DNA of 64,000 bases from Alitta virens (taxonomy: Eukaryota > Annelida > Polychaeta > Phyllodocida > Nereididae). The translations under genes were made by a program, and so were the position numbers. Below are positions 1-9,489 of the stretch, piece after piece. The notes below the pieces were generated by a model, which ran no database searches, had not been told where the DNA came from, and was given only the letters and a program-made list of their open reading frames with translations. The DNA lies in assembly GCA_932294295.1 (NCBI GenBank), contig OW028584.1, positions 28,630,470-28,694,469 on the forward strand. The letters are read 5' to 3'. Positions within the stretch are counted from its first letter, which is position 1. Each line of letters starts with the position of its first letter.

Positions 1-3
1 ATG

Positions 4-330
4 TCACATGTATGAATGAGAAGACTCATTATATATGCAATCCAAATTGAAATACCCTAATTGTATTACGGATTGAAAATAAATGTTGATGTATGAAAAT
101 ATCATCATTATTATACCAAAATCGTGTGCATCATTTCCGTTAACTTTTGAAACAGGGGAAATCAAGCTCAGTGTATTTTGAGTTATTAACCCAAACATCA
201 TGTTGAATAATATCTGAAATATAAATTTTGAACTTTTATCATGAAATGGTAAATTTAAGTCGTTTTGCTGTGGTATAACAGAAGTAATATGAGCACATAT
301 TAACAAAACTATTATCGTGTTCTCTGACAT
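4..330 (-). CDS. Unrecognised 108-codon ORF, doubtful
   Basis: The ORF begins with a hydrophobic stretch (TIIVLLICAHITSVIP) that could pass for a signal peptide, and has further hydrophobic patches. I recognise no domain. In AT-rich DNA of this length an ORF like this can occur by chance. It is listed only because it might be a first exon of a secreted or membrane protein. Confidence 0.12.
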   Translation of the reverse strand: MSENTIIVLLICAHITSVIPQQNDLNLPFHDKSSKFIFQILFNMMFGLITQNTLSLISPVSKVNGNDAHDFGIIMMIFSYINIYFQSVIQLGYFNLDCIYNESSHSYM

Positions 331-1019
331 CGTTTATTCTGCTACAAAAATAGATCTTGCATGCAAAATCCAGGATGGCCAAAGCTCAAAGGAGTCGAAA
401 GGCATCACGAAGAACGAAGCAAAGCCATAGAAGATTAAAAGACACCATCTGAATATGAGTTCACAAAAGTAACAAATCAAAAACAAAAATTTTATTTCTG
501 AATCAGTAAAAATGACATATTCTTCTCTGTTCCAAATAGGAAATTTTTCTCAAGATTCAAAACATTCTGTACAAGTTTCAAATTTGAATGCAAATTAATG
601 TCTTGACAACTTGCGATGTTATATCATATATAGCTTTTATTGACACTTTTTATCAGAAAAGATACATATGTCACATATCTACTCACTACGTCTATCTAAA
701 ACTACATCTACAAAAATCTGATGTACAAGTTCTCATTATTTTATACATAATATACAGCTTAACATTTAAGGTCCCAGTTGCCACAATTTGATGTTTTCTG
801 GACAGAGTCCTGCTCTTAAACATTCAGTATTAAGGCGAAATAATATATATATATATAAGTACATAAAAGATAGCAAATAAAATCACAGATCAAATGACAA
901 ATACTGATTATAATATCAATATTAGATTAAAATTTTACAAAAATATACACAGATACTGATCATAATATCACAATAAGATTCAAATTAACACAAAAAGATA
1001 AGAATGTTCTCATGTATAA
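331..1019. other. Gene-free stretch
   Basis: AT-rich DNA with a short TA run (842-858) and an imperfect direct repeat of about 55 bp (roughly 895-950 and 950-1003, containing ATACTGATNATAATATCA). No coding or RNA signal was recognised. Confidence 0.5.
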
Positions 1020-1400
1020 AAATAAAAAAAGTACCAGGCAGCATTGCGCTGACCCTGGCATTTGGCTCTTCTACTTTGTGTTGACAGTCATGTCAGGGAG
1101 TGTCATATCGGAGGAGCCCAGTTGTAATTAAAGTCTACATTACTTTATTTAGGAAATTACCAAGAGCATATATCATTTCAGGTTCTTTATTTGACATTAG
1201 TGCTTTAAATTGATGTATTTTATCTAAGTTATGGAAATTTGGAATCAATTTATTTGCTTTTAGGATTAATTGATTTCTGGGTTCTGCATAATTGTTACAA
1301 ATTAAGAGACCATGTAGTTCATCTTCTACTTCATTACTATCACATTTATTACATTTTCTTTCTTCTAATGGTATTTTAGGGGTCTAAATCTATATCCTAC
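1020..1400 (-). mobile_element. LINE 3' fragment, same type as the 48.3 kb element
   Basis: On the minus strand, codons from about 1387 down to a stop near 1133 read KIPLEERKCNKC, then VEDELHGLLIC, and end NKEPEMIYALGNFL. This lines up with the C-terminus of the 48303-50567 protein (CEKC, VEDEIHCLIVC, NKEPELFISLGKFL), including the CX2C...HX4C cluster. Stops lie upstream of KIPLEE, so only about 80 codons and a roughly 110 bp 3' UTR survive. The two copies are clearly diverged, so they are relatives rather than recent duplicates. A long AGAGG satellite abuts the 5' side. Confidence 0.75.
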
Positions 1401-1405
1401 CTGGG

Positions 1406-1591
1406 GGAGGAGAGGAGAGGAGAGGAGAGGAGAGGAGAGGAGAGGAGAGGAGAGGAGAGGAGAGGAGAGGAGAGGAGAGGAGAGGAGAGGAGAGGAGAGG
1501 AGAGGAGAGGAGAGGAGAGGAGAGGAGAGGAGAGGAGAGGAGAGGAGAGGAGAGGAGAGGAGAGGAGAGGAGAGGAGAGGAGAGGAGAGGA
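1406..1591. repeat. (AGAGG)n microsatellite, about 37 units
   Basis: A nearly perfect pentanucleotide array of about 186 bp, purine-only on the plus strand. It lies directly beside the LINE fragment at 1020-1400. Confidence 0.98.
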
Positions 1592-1710
1592 ATAACTTAA
1601 TGTAATGCTTCTATAATAAAACCTAATAACTGTGATTCAGAGCCTTGAACTTCATGAGTGATGAGGTTGGGCTGGTGAACCCACGAGTCCCGTAGGCCTC
1701 ACTCTGGTTG

Positions 1711-1734
1711 GTTGCCATGGTGATGACGTCACCA
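1711..1734. promoter_or_regulatory. X-box-like half site overlapping a CRE
   Basis: GTTGCCATGGTGATGACGTC runs into a perfect CRE TGACGTCA at 1724-1731. GTTGCC followed by a partly matching second half resembles an RFX site. This is a sequence match only. Confidence 0.35.
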
Positions 1735-2093
1735 TTTCAAAACAACAACGTCATGATTCAGCAAGGAGAGAGTCTTCAATATGAAGCACTTTCAGCCTTA
1801 AAATGGGGAGTTTATGGACATATGAGTACATTTGAACCATATCTACTGAAATATTTTTGGATTTTATGCTCATTCAGGACCAAAAAGGGTATTTAAGACA
1901 TGTTGTTACCCAGAAACTATGTGAACTGGGCTATTGTCACTGCTCAACTGACTTTCTGAAGCTTCTTTCGTGTTAAAATTGTACTCAGATTGAAGGAATC
2001 AAAAAGTTAATGGGGTTTCTTATGTCAGGTGAGGCTAATTTTGTTTATTTTATAGATTTTTACTATAATATCCAGTTGAAGTGATGACTCTCA

Positions 2094-2152
2094 TGACGTC
2101 ACTGAGTTTGTGTGTGCTGTCCTGTGATTGGCCAGGCTGTTCTCTTTATAAG
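2094..2152 (+). promoter_or_regulatory. Candidate core promoter: CRE, inverted CCAAT, TATA-like
   Basis: A perfect CRE TGACGTCA (2094-2101), ATTGG (inverted CCAAT, 2127-2131, in TGATTGGCC) and a TATA-like TTTATAAG (2145-2152) occur in canonical order and spacing. A start site would fall near 2175-2185. About 90 bp further on, CAG|GTAAAG at 2268-2276 could be a donor closing a short noncoding first exon. No downstream coding exon was recognised, so this is inference. Confidence 0.3.
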
Positions 2153-2165
2153 GGATAATGTATGT

Positions 2166-2229
2166 TATGAGGTTCACAACACTGAACCTCATAGTGTGAA
2201 CCTCATGGTTTTTCTATGAGGTTCACACT
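2166..2229. repeat. Two adjoining hairpins built from ATGAGGTTCACA
   Basis: ATGAGGTTCACA and its complement alternate. The stronger hairpin pairs 2193-2206 with 2216-2229 (14 bp perfect stem, 9 nt loop). A weaker one spans about 2166-2193. They lie just downstream of the candidate TATA element. Confidence 0.8.
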
Positions 2230-2303
2230 CTATTGCGGGATATATATATAATCTGTTAAAGTTGGTTCAGGTAAAGTGTTTACTTTTGCTGGTTGTTCAT
2301 ACT

Positions 2304-2348
2304 AAAATGCCCATGATGACTCATGATCCTATGCAATGATGACTCAGC
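2304..2348. repeat. Half copy of the AP-1 palindrome element
   Basis: AAAATGCCCATGATGACTCA followed by a CATGATCC-type sequence closely matches the left arm and centre of the palindrome at 6274-6350, including two TGACTCA sites. The right arm is missing. Confidence 0.6.
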
Positions 2349-2883
2349 TTAGGCCCCTGGTCAACATTGCAAGCACCACGTGGCCGAAGATGCCAGTGTA
2401 GTCGACACGGGGATATGGTTCACTGAAAATACTTTAAACGTAATAATGTCTGCAAACAGGCAAATCATGACTAATCAAATGCAAGTAAGCAACAGAGTTG
2501 CAAGTGCCATATCACTTGCTCATCAATGATGAGTCATAACCACCAGGGTGAGTATAATGGAACAGATAGGAACATTAGTCATTATAGCTAATTTTCATAA
2601 TTATGATTAACAAGCAAAATGAAGCACGTTACCTAAACCAACTGTAACCATGGTGACTCCATGTTTTACAGTTCATAGAATTGATATTTAAACTTTCCTT
2701 GCCTTCTTCTGCTAAAAACTGCATTGACGAGTCACACTCCTATATATTTTATTATAGCTGTTCTATCACATGATGACTTATGGGTCCTTATGTAATTCCG
2801 TAAATATTTTTTGTTAGAGCATAGTATCATCATTGATTAAACATTGTTTTAAAGCTTGCAATGCCAAGAATAAGAAAATCCGT

Positions 2884-3080
2884 GTTGCCAATTTTTCAAA
2901 TAAGTTTCTGTTGCCATGGCAACGGATTTTATTTTATTTTTCAGCTGAAACCACACTTGACTATAATTGACACAAATTTGTACTTGTAAACTAACATTAT
3001 AATTACGCTGTTTTATTGAATATCATTACAAAACAAAAGAGTTGCCATGGCAACCAAACCTTACATGAAAAATTGGCAAC
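2884..3080. mobile_element. 197 bp MITE-like element with 40 bp inverted ends containing X-box palindromes
   Basis: The ends 2884-2923 and 3041-3080 are inverted repeats: GTTGCCAATTTTTCA outside and GTTGCCATGGCAAC inside, with a diverged 11 bp between. The inner 14-mers at 2910-2923 and 3041-3054 are perfect palindromes matching the RFX X-box consensus. There is no ORF, and no clear target duplication was seen. The architecture fits a non-autonomous DNA transposon. Confidence 0.75.
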
Positions 3081-3367
3081 ATCACCTTTCTGACTCGGGA
3101 TGATATGATGAATCAAATGATGTATCATACTCAGCTCTAACATGAAATTTTACTGGAACCTATTTTCCTACATATGCTACCCCACAATAAGGTAGTAGTT
3201 CAATCACTGTTATCCCATGTTTCTATCACTATAGTGGGCAGGTGGTGTCACTGTAGTTTTTCCTTGTCATTAGTGCCAAGGTTCAGTGAGTGCAGGATCC
3301 TCACATGATTATCCAATGCCACGAATGCATGTATGGGTCATCAAGGCAACTTAAACACAAAAATGTA

Positions 3368-3516
3368 CAGTTAGTTTCATTAAAAACGGCCCGTCAAATT
3401 GAAACTAGACAAAGCTGTCATAGCTGGCTACTCAAAACCGGACCTAAAAGTACATAGCTATAGAAGAGGACACAGCACAGACAGCAAGAGCCGACCGTAT
3501 CTTATGAAACTAACTG
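3368..3516 (-). mobile_element. Short copy of the CAGTTAGTTTCA MITE family
   Basis: Starts CAGTTAGTTTCA, ends TGAAACTAACTG, and is flanked by TA on both sides (3366-3367, 3517-3518). The interior matches the longer family members in reverse (GGCCCGTCAAATTGAA near the left end, GTAGCCAGCTATGACAGC-like complement). TA targets and ends beginning CAGT suggest Tc1/mariner mobilisation (inference). Confidence 0.8.
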
Positions 3517-3518
3517 TA

Positions 3519-4639
3519 GTTCCATGTGTCGCCAATGACTCATCCAGTGCCATTTTCACTTTACAAGTGAGCTAAAGTTGACATATCAATTCTACCAACT
3601 GTTACTGCTTGTGTACGTATTTAATTGGCTTTAGTTATTTTACTTGCGCAGTGCTTCATACTGTAATCTCTATCGTAAAACAAGGCTGGAGCAGGTGGTT
3701 GGAACTACTTCCAACATTAGCTTATCCCTCTGCTAATCTTTGTGACCTACATATAATCATTGGTAATGGTTGTCTGCATGCAAACCAAACATAATGTAGT
3801 GCAGTGTTTTTCTTAGACCAAGTGAGATAACCAGATAGATATCTACTTCACCAACAAGATTATAAGGCCAAAGAAGAAAAGTAAAAAAAAATGAAAGAAA
3901 CATTAGGTGCTATAGTGAGGTGGTCTTAATAGTGAGGTTGTTATGAAATTGAAGTGGTATATGGGTTATTCCACAGAAACGGTGCACCCCCTGTCCCTCA
4001 ACTTTCAAATGTGATTATAACATGCAAAATGATTTTAATATTAATATTAATTTGGTATGAGAATGGGCAGACCAATGTTAAGATATAAACACACACAAGA
4101 AAATTTGTAGGAGTCTGTCGTAACTGATATGTTGGCCTTTTTTGCTGTAAAATGCACTAAAAGGACATTTCCCACACCTCATTTTATATATCTCTTTACC
4201 CTGCTATACTCAGGAGAAGTTAGATTTTCAACTGGAGAAGAGAATTGTGAAATATTTGCAGTTCCAATAACATTACCCATATTTTAAAGTTTGTTCACCG
4301 ATAGATGAAAAACAAAAATTGTTAGGTTTGTGCACTTTTCAAGAGATAAAAGCACTGACATGGGGGACTCAAGGATGTCTGCTTCTCTTACACATTTTGA
4401 ATAATACTTTTAAATTTTTAAGGAAAAGAGTTTGTATTGCAGGGGGATACTTTCATGCACGTCATTCACGCCAATTAATCTTCTGATATTTCATTACATA
4501 AAATTGTTAATTCAAACCCGACTTTACCAGGAAACTCGGGTTCTAGTAAATGGAGAATACCTTACTGGAGGAATATGATTTAAGCCTCTTAAGGATGATA
4601 ATCTCCGGAAGGAAAGCGGAAGTCCCTCACATGGGATAG
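3519..4639. other. Gene-free stretch
   Basis: No recognised coding, RNA or repeat family. There are scattered short ORFs with no domain resemblance. Confidence 0.4.
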
Positions 4640-5530
4640 TTCATGATACACGTGTGTACAAAAAGGTTAAATGTACTATCACTGCAAGATAAGAGAACTG
4701 AAGCCAAAGGATTCCTTATTAGATCAAGGACGTATGGTTGAAGCATTTGCAAATGACAGTACTCGCTCTTTTTGGAAGGAAGTTAATAGAGCCATGCCAA
4801 ATAAACGCCACAGTCCCACTCACATCGATGGAGTTACTAATCCTGATGACATTTGCGAGTTCCAGAGGACTAAGTATGAAAACATTTTGAATTCTAGTCA
4901 GAGCATATCTAAGTGGTCTGAATGACTCTGAATCACTTCTTCAAATTATTCAAAGTGAAATTGATTATGGAAATAAGCCTCATTGTTGAATTACAAGTAA
5001 GGATGTTCAAGATGCTGTCAATTTGCTTGAACAGGACAAAGACAGTGTTTTTGATTAATTAAAATTCAATTCAATTCAAATTTTTATCTCACAAAGACAG
5101 TAGGATGTCTAAAAGGCCAAAGCCCATCGGTGTTGACACCCTGTACATGTATGCAGTTATATATATTTACAAGATTAACCAACAATGTCAATCATACTCA
5201 GTCATTCCGAAGCTCAAAAATGCAATTGTATCATACATGACCACAATATTTACAGGGGATAATATAGAGAAACACCAAATTTCTATCAGAGAGATGGAAC
5301 TGTGACATTAACTGCTTAAGATGTATCTTTCAACCAAATGTGATAAATTTAATGACTGAACTTGTGACTGCAAGAGATGATGAACTGTTTACACCTGGCC
5401 TCACCTGTAATGATATTCAATTTCGAATATTCTCACTATGTTATAAATAATTCTATAATAAGATGCATTATGTTACTTTACTCATGTAAAATACTGTGCA
5501 AATTGTACCAATAAAATGCTGTTATTTATA
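4640..5530 (+). mobile_element. Decayed LINE remnant, internally deleted
   Basis: Residues encoded at about 4671-4925 (YHCKIRELKPKDSL, then STRSFWKEVNRAM, then HIDGVTNPDDICEFQRTKYE) match the linker between endonuclease and RT in CR1/L2-type LINEs. After a frameshift, ITSKDVQDAVNLLEQDKDS (about 4991-5046) is the usual lead-in to RT motif 1. The RT core is absent. DDELFTPGLTCNDIQFRI (about 5380-5430) resembles a LINE C-terminal tail, and AATAAA signals follow near 5510. This is a pseudogenic relic with a large internal deletion. Confidence 0.6.
5047..5090. mobile_element. 44 bp insertion with 11 bp target duplication
   Basis: ACAAAGACAGT occurs at 5036-5046 and again at 5091-5101. Between the copies lies AT-rich sequence with (ATTCA) repeats. 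It appears to be a very short, tail-only retro-insertion into the LINE relic. Confidence 0.5.
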
Positions 5531-5894
5531 AAATGCTGTTATGTAAAGGTATAATGTACTCCTCCACATGCATTTCGGCTATTTTCTTTTACGAATAACC
5601 AACTATAAAATAGTAAATAATAGATGACTAAACTCTGCAAATTGACTGATATTGTATCTATATATATATATAAGTTTACTGAAAATGACACGATTCAATA
5701 ACCTACAGTTTTCTAACCCCAATTTTGCAACTGTTTACCAAGTAATGACACCTATCTGTGACAAAAAACCTACAGTGTATATTTCACCTTTTGTAATTGC
5801 CCAAGACTGCTGTTCACTCACACTGTGTGTCATCTAACTGAACACAGCCGCCCATATAATTTAGGCGATGTGACTTGTCACAGAGCGACTGATA
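5531..5894. other. Gene-free stretch
   Basis: AT-rich, with a short TA run near 5660. No recognised feature up to the target duplication of the next SINE. Confidence 0.4.
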
Positions 5895-5907
5895 GATTTC
5901 AGGGGAG

Positions 5908-6096
5908 TGGGTGCGTGGGTGATTAGGGCTTTACGTTCTGTATTTCTGCACCAGTTGGGCTAATTAGGACAGGCAGAGATCATGGCAATGAGACGAAGGA
6001 TGAAACAGCCATCCAACTTAGGCTCAACCGGGAATCGAACCCGGGACCCAGCGGTTGTAAGCCCAGAGTGCTACCTCTGAGCTAGGCCCCCACCCT
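5908..6096 (-). mobile_element. tRNA-derived SINE, family 1, full length
   Basis: On the minus strand it starts GGGGGCCTAGCTCAGAGGTA (A box) and carries GGTTCGATTCC (B box). A body TAAGTTGGATGGCTGTTTCA follows, ending CAGAACGTAAAGCCCTAATC with a short tail. A perfect 13 bp target duplication GATTTCAGGGGAG lies at 5895-5907 and 6097-6109, so this is a clean insertion. Confidence 0.93.
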
Positions 6097-6273
6097 GATT
6101 TCAGGGGAGCAAGAGGCATGGTGAGGGAACAAGGATTTGGCTGCTTCCAGACATGATTACATGTGAAGCGAGTCCTAGATTCAGTGAACCATATATCCCT
6201 ATGTCCACTGCAATAACATTCTTAATGTTGACCAGCCTGCAATTCAGGTCCATAAGCTGTCGTTGAATGATAC

Positions 6274-6350
6274 AAATGCCCATGATGACTCATGATCCCA
6301 TACAATAATGACTCATTATTGCATGGGATCATAAGTTATTATGGGCATTT
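6274..6350. repeat. 77 bp palindrome with central AP-1 site
   Basis: Arms AAATGCCCAT...ATGGGCATTT pair across the element. The centre 6303-6321 is a 19 bp palindrome around TGACTCA (6309-6315), and a second TGACTCA lies at 6286-6292. A half copy exists at 2304-2348, so it is a dispersed hairpin family. It has no ORF. Confidence 0.8.
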
Positions 6351-6482
6351 CAATATGCATAATTAGTAATTTGAAAAGTAAGCACTTTACATGAACCAAC
6401 TGTAATATTCACTGCTTGATAATGAAAGTATTATATTATATAACTTTTCATCACACGATTATAGCTGCACCAACTCAGCCTA

Positions 6483-6978
6483 GATACAATGTCTTCTGAC
6501 TGTTCCATGGTGCTCACAAGAAACTTCCGATATAAAAAGAGCATCAAAGTGGTGGGTGTGTGGATTAGGGCTTTATGTCCTGTATTTCTGCACCTGATGG
6601 GCTAGTTAGGACAGGCAGGGACCATGGCAATGGGATGAAGGATGAAACAACCATCCGACTTAGGCTCGACCGGGAATCGAACCCGACACCCACTGGTTGG
6701 AGCCCAGCACCTTCCAATGCGACCAAGGCTACCAACTCGTAAGAGACAGTACTTTGGTCTGTACAGACTTTAAGACTTGGAATGGCCACTTTCCAAGATG
6801 TGACAAGGTCTCCTGTGGTTTGCCCAAAATGGTCAAATCGATGGGAACTCCTACAAGTACAAAGACATTGTCAAGTTTAAGTGTCTACAAGGTTATGAGA
6901 TCAAAGCAACCTTATGCTATGATTATGACTAAGAGTACGGTGCTGACTCAATATTGGAAGATGCTGCACATAAAAAGG
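6483..6978 (+). pseudogene. Broken CCP/sushi-domain exon, interrupted by a SINE
   Basis: Sushi modules are about 60-residue disulfide-bonded domains of complement regulators, selectins and other extracellular proteins. Downstream of the SINE, FQCDQGYQLVRDSTLVC, then TWNGHFPRCDKVSCGLP (about 6712-6825) is a typical second half of a module and the start of the next. One frame over, from 6831, GQIDGNSYKYKDIVKFKC, then LQGYEIKATLC gives the next module until a stop near 6930. Upstream of the SINE, NFRYKKSIK (6522-6548) is the expected lead-in to FQCDQGY. The exon therefore has a SINE insertion, a frameshift around 6829-6831 and a stop. AAG|GTGAG near 6976-6982 could be an old donor. The host gene is unknown. 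It is a pseudo-exon unless spliced around. Confidence 0.75.
6552..6705 (-). mobile_element. SINE family 1, 5'-truncated, inside the sushi exon
   Basis: The minus strand has the B box GGTTCGATTCC and the family body TAAGTCGGATGG...GGACATAAAGCCCTAATCC, but the first ~35 nt of the tRNA-like head are missing. AGCATC (6540-6545) and AGCACC (6706-6711) may be the remains of the target duplication. The insertion splits KSIK from FQC in the sushi reading. Confidence 0.8.
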
Positions 6979-7719
6979 TGAGGCAGTGGGCTGATCAAGG
7001 AAATACTAAAACTGATGAGAGCTCTGCATGGACAAATACATCGTAAAACGGTTTCATACATTCTTTTAAAATTTATTAGATTACAAAAGTCACAAAAAGA
7101 CTAAAGTATATTATCACAAAACAATGTAAGAAACCTTCATCTTCTTGCAAAACAAAGCAAGGGATCTTTTTCAAAGTATTATGATATATACCAGCCTTTC
7201 ATTTTTCAAAAGTGTGAAATGTTTAAGCCCAAAATAACATATTATAGCGAAATATTACACTGGAAAATTGCATCCTGAAATGAAAAGAAAAAACCATGTT
7301 AATACAAATCTGCAATTTCTTTATTCAGAAGCCCCAGAAGCAATTTTCCCCCTCACCCTAGGGTTCTTGCGTGGAATGATAACTTTGAGATTCTCCATTT
7401 TGGCTTGGTTTAAAAAACGCTAGTGGTCAACCATCCATTCAAGCTGTCGCCATTTGTCAAACTTCTATCAAGCAATTGTCAGGGGCAGCCCAAGATTTGT
7501 GGAAATGGAAAAAGGATGAATAAATACTAAATCGCTATCATGAAACATTCTGATCTTTGGAGAAGAGCAATTACTATACTTACCATTTAAACCACTCTGA
7601 ATTCAAACTACACCTAATCAGCTTTACTGGCAAGGATACCATGATTCTCAAAGGAGGAATGTATAGGGAATAAATCAGTATTTTTTTTTATCTTTAAAGT
7701 AAGCTAATGATCTAAGCAT
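6979..7719. other. Gene-free stretch
   Basis: No recognised gene or repeat family. Confidence 0.4.
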
Positions 7720-7988
7720 ACACCAACAGAGCAAGTGTTCTGAATAGTACTGCCAGCGAATTAAAGGGTTTGCGCTTTATTGTTATTGGTGAGAATGCTC
7801 CAACTGCTAGAGATTTGGGAAATGAAATAAAAGAGATACATATATATCAGTATTCATCTCTTTCATTTATTCAAGGATTATACCTATATTACCCTAAAAT
7901 TCAGGAATTATGTAAAGAGCAACTGTTACTTTTATCTGCTAGATTAGGTGTAGATTTTGGTAATTATTTTAAGACGTTTTGTATTTGA
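7720..7988 (+). pseudogene. Possible LINE endonuclease-domain remnant
   Basis: One open frame runs SVLNSTASELKGLRFIVIGE followed by NAPTARDLGNEI. The pattern of a short hydrophobic strand, IG(D/E), Asn and a TxxDL-like stretch recalls the GDFNARTGDL motif of LINE apurinic endonucleases. The catalytic Asp would be Glu and the spacing is off, so if the identification is right the domain is dead. No other LINE motif lies adjacent. This is speculative. Confidence 0.22.
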
Positions 7989-8064
7989 TTTTTAATGTGC
8001 ACCACATTGTTACCTGATACTTGACTCAATACGGTAAGGATAGCTTAATACCCCACAATCAGTT

Positions 8065-8109
8065 GTATACCACATAGAAAAACCATGTGGTATAGCCTAT
8101 GTGGTATAC
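8065..8109. repeat. Inverted repeat GTATACCACATAG
   Basis: A 13 bp perfect inverted repeat (8065-8077 with 8097-8109) separated by 19 bp. The TATGTGGTATA motif recurs inside the foldback at 8736-8895, so the two may share origin. Confidence 0.7.
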
Positions 8110-8414
8110 ATGTGTATACTACATGGCTTACCTTACAAGGATGGGAAATGTATACCACACACTTCTATGTATGGCAGGCCAATGACAAAAAATCTCTTTT
8201 TGCAGCTAAGCGCTTCGCCGTTTAAAAGGCGCCGCCGCTTTAAAACAATATTCGGAGTCACAATTCTACAACCATTCAAAAGATAAAATTGTCAGCTCCC
8301 TAAAAAAGTTTAAAATTTTGAAATCGGACAAGAATTAACGATTCCAGGAGCAAAAAACGTAACAGAAAGTCAATGATCTGTTCAGTCCACAGATACAAGC
8401 CATTGTGTGGCTGT

Positions 8415-8434
8415 GTTGCTATGGGCAACGTCAC
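8415..8434. promoter_or_regulatory. RFX X-box with adjacent CRE half-site
   Basis: GTTGCTATGGGCAAC (8415-8429) matches the X-box consensus in both half sites and runs directly into GTCAC. Further on are TGATGACGTTG (about 8587) and GATTGGTCAATGG (about 8638). Together they resemble a promoter-proximal set, but no transcript start or coding exon was recognised. Confidence 0.35.
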
Positions 8435-8735
8435 AGGAGCGTCATCGCTTCGGTAATACAATCGAATAATACGGAACAATAAAACATTTTCTGTCCAAAT
8501 CTAGTATAAAAAACAATTCTGACAAGAAATATTTAACAACTGGTTTGTAAATATCATTTCGTAATTTTTTTTATTAATGTGAAAATGTCCCAGAAAGTTT
8601 TGAGGTGATGACGTTGTTGACAGTTATGCAATGCTCTGATTGGTCAATGGCAAAAATTAATATTCATGAATTTTTTCTATACTACATGAATGCATAGCCA
8701 GACAGCTCAACTAAAAGTGAAAATTGTGGGGTATA

Positions 8736-8895
8736 AATAAGACCCAAGTGGATATGTGGTATATTTTTATATTCCCTCACTTGTGGACAGATTGGCTTCA
8801 GAATTCACTCGTGGCTAACGCCACTCGTGAATCCTGGCCAATCTGTCCACTCGTGGGGAATATAAAAAAATACCACATAACCATTGGGTCTTATT
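8736..8895. mobile_element. 160 bp foldback element
   Basis: Nearly the whole interval pairs with itself. AATAAGACCCAA pairs with the inverted right end, as do the TGTGGTATATTTTTATATTC region, CACTTGTGGACAGATTGGC and TTCACTCGTGGC, around a tiny TAAC loop near 8819. No ORF. Probably a non-autonomous hairpin transposon; an extruding cruciform would be possible. Confidence 0.8.
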
Positions 8896-9220
8896 ATAGT
8901 ACTTTCTGAGGGTATAGTGCAGTATAGCGGACCCAAGTGTATGCCCATATTTGGCATCCATGAAATTTGTTCTAGCATACAAGAGGAATAATATTTGCGT
9001 AGCACAGCAGGGATTTGGGGGCAGCAGCCCCCAATAAAAGAAAAACTTAAACAATGTCTTGTCTTGAAAATGAAAAAAGCCGTCGTTTTTTGTGATGTCA
9101 TTCATGGAATTCAGCAGGAATATAACCTCATAGGTATGACAAAAAGGCTCATAAATTTGGGTTTGCTATGCTGTACTTTGTTCCTTTCTGATAACTACTA
9201 CTTTATACATATATTATACT

Positions 9221-9489
9221 AGCCCTCTTGGACACGTTCTTGCTGCTATCGAGGGTTAATTAATGAGGTGAGAAAGAGGAGGAGTCCACCCACGTTGACA
9301 TTTACCCCATGGGTGGGATCTTTTATTTGGCTCATCCTAGAAACGAAGTACAAGGGACGGCCAATTTAACGTCTCATCCGAACGACATCCAGCTGGAATG
9401 TTGCTCATAAAGGGGGCCCGGACCTTGGATTGAAACTAGGTCCTTCAGAGGAGCAGGCAAGTGTCTTACGACTAGACCACCCAGCTGCC
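9221..9489 (-). mobile_element. tRNA-derived SINE, family 2 (GATA-tail subtype body)
   Basis: On the minus strand the head reads GCTGGGTGGTCTAGTCGTAA (A-box-like), then a B-box-like AGTTTCAATCC. The body includes GAGCAACATTCCAGCTGGAT and ends AACCCTCGATAGC...AAGAGGGCT. It shares body sequence with the copies at 25160, 29925, 38131 and 53794. Confidence 0.75.

Noticed and set aside
1711..2131. MHC class II-like S-X-Y promoter module (X-box, CRE, CCAAT)
   Set aside because: Spacing and orientation do not match the known module; only the individual motifs are kept.
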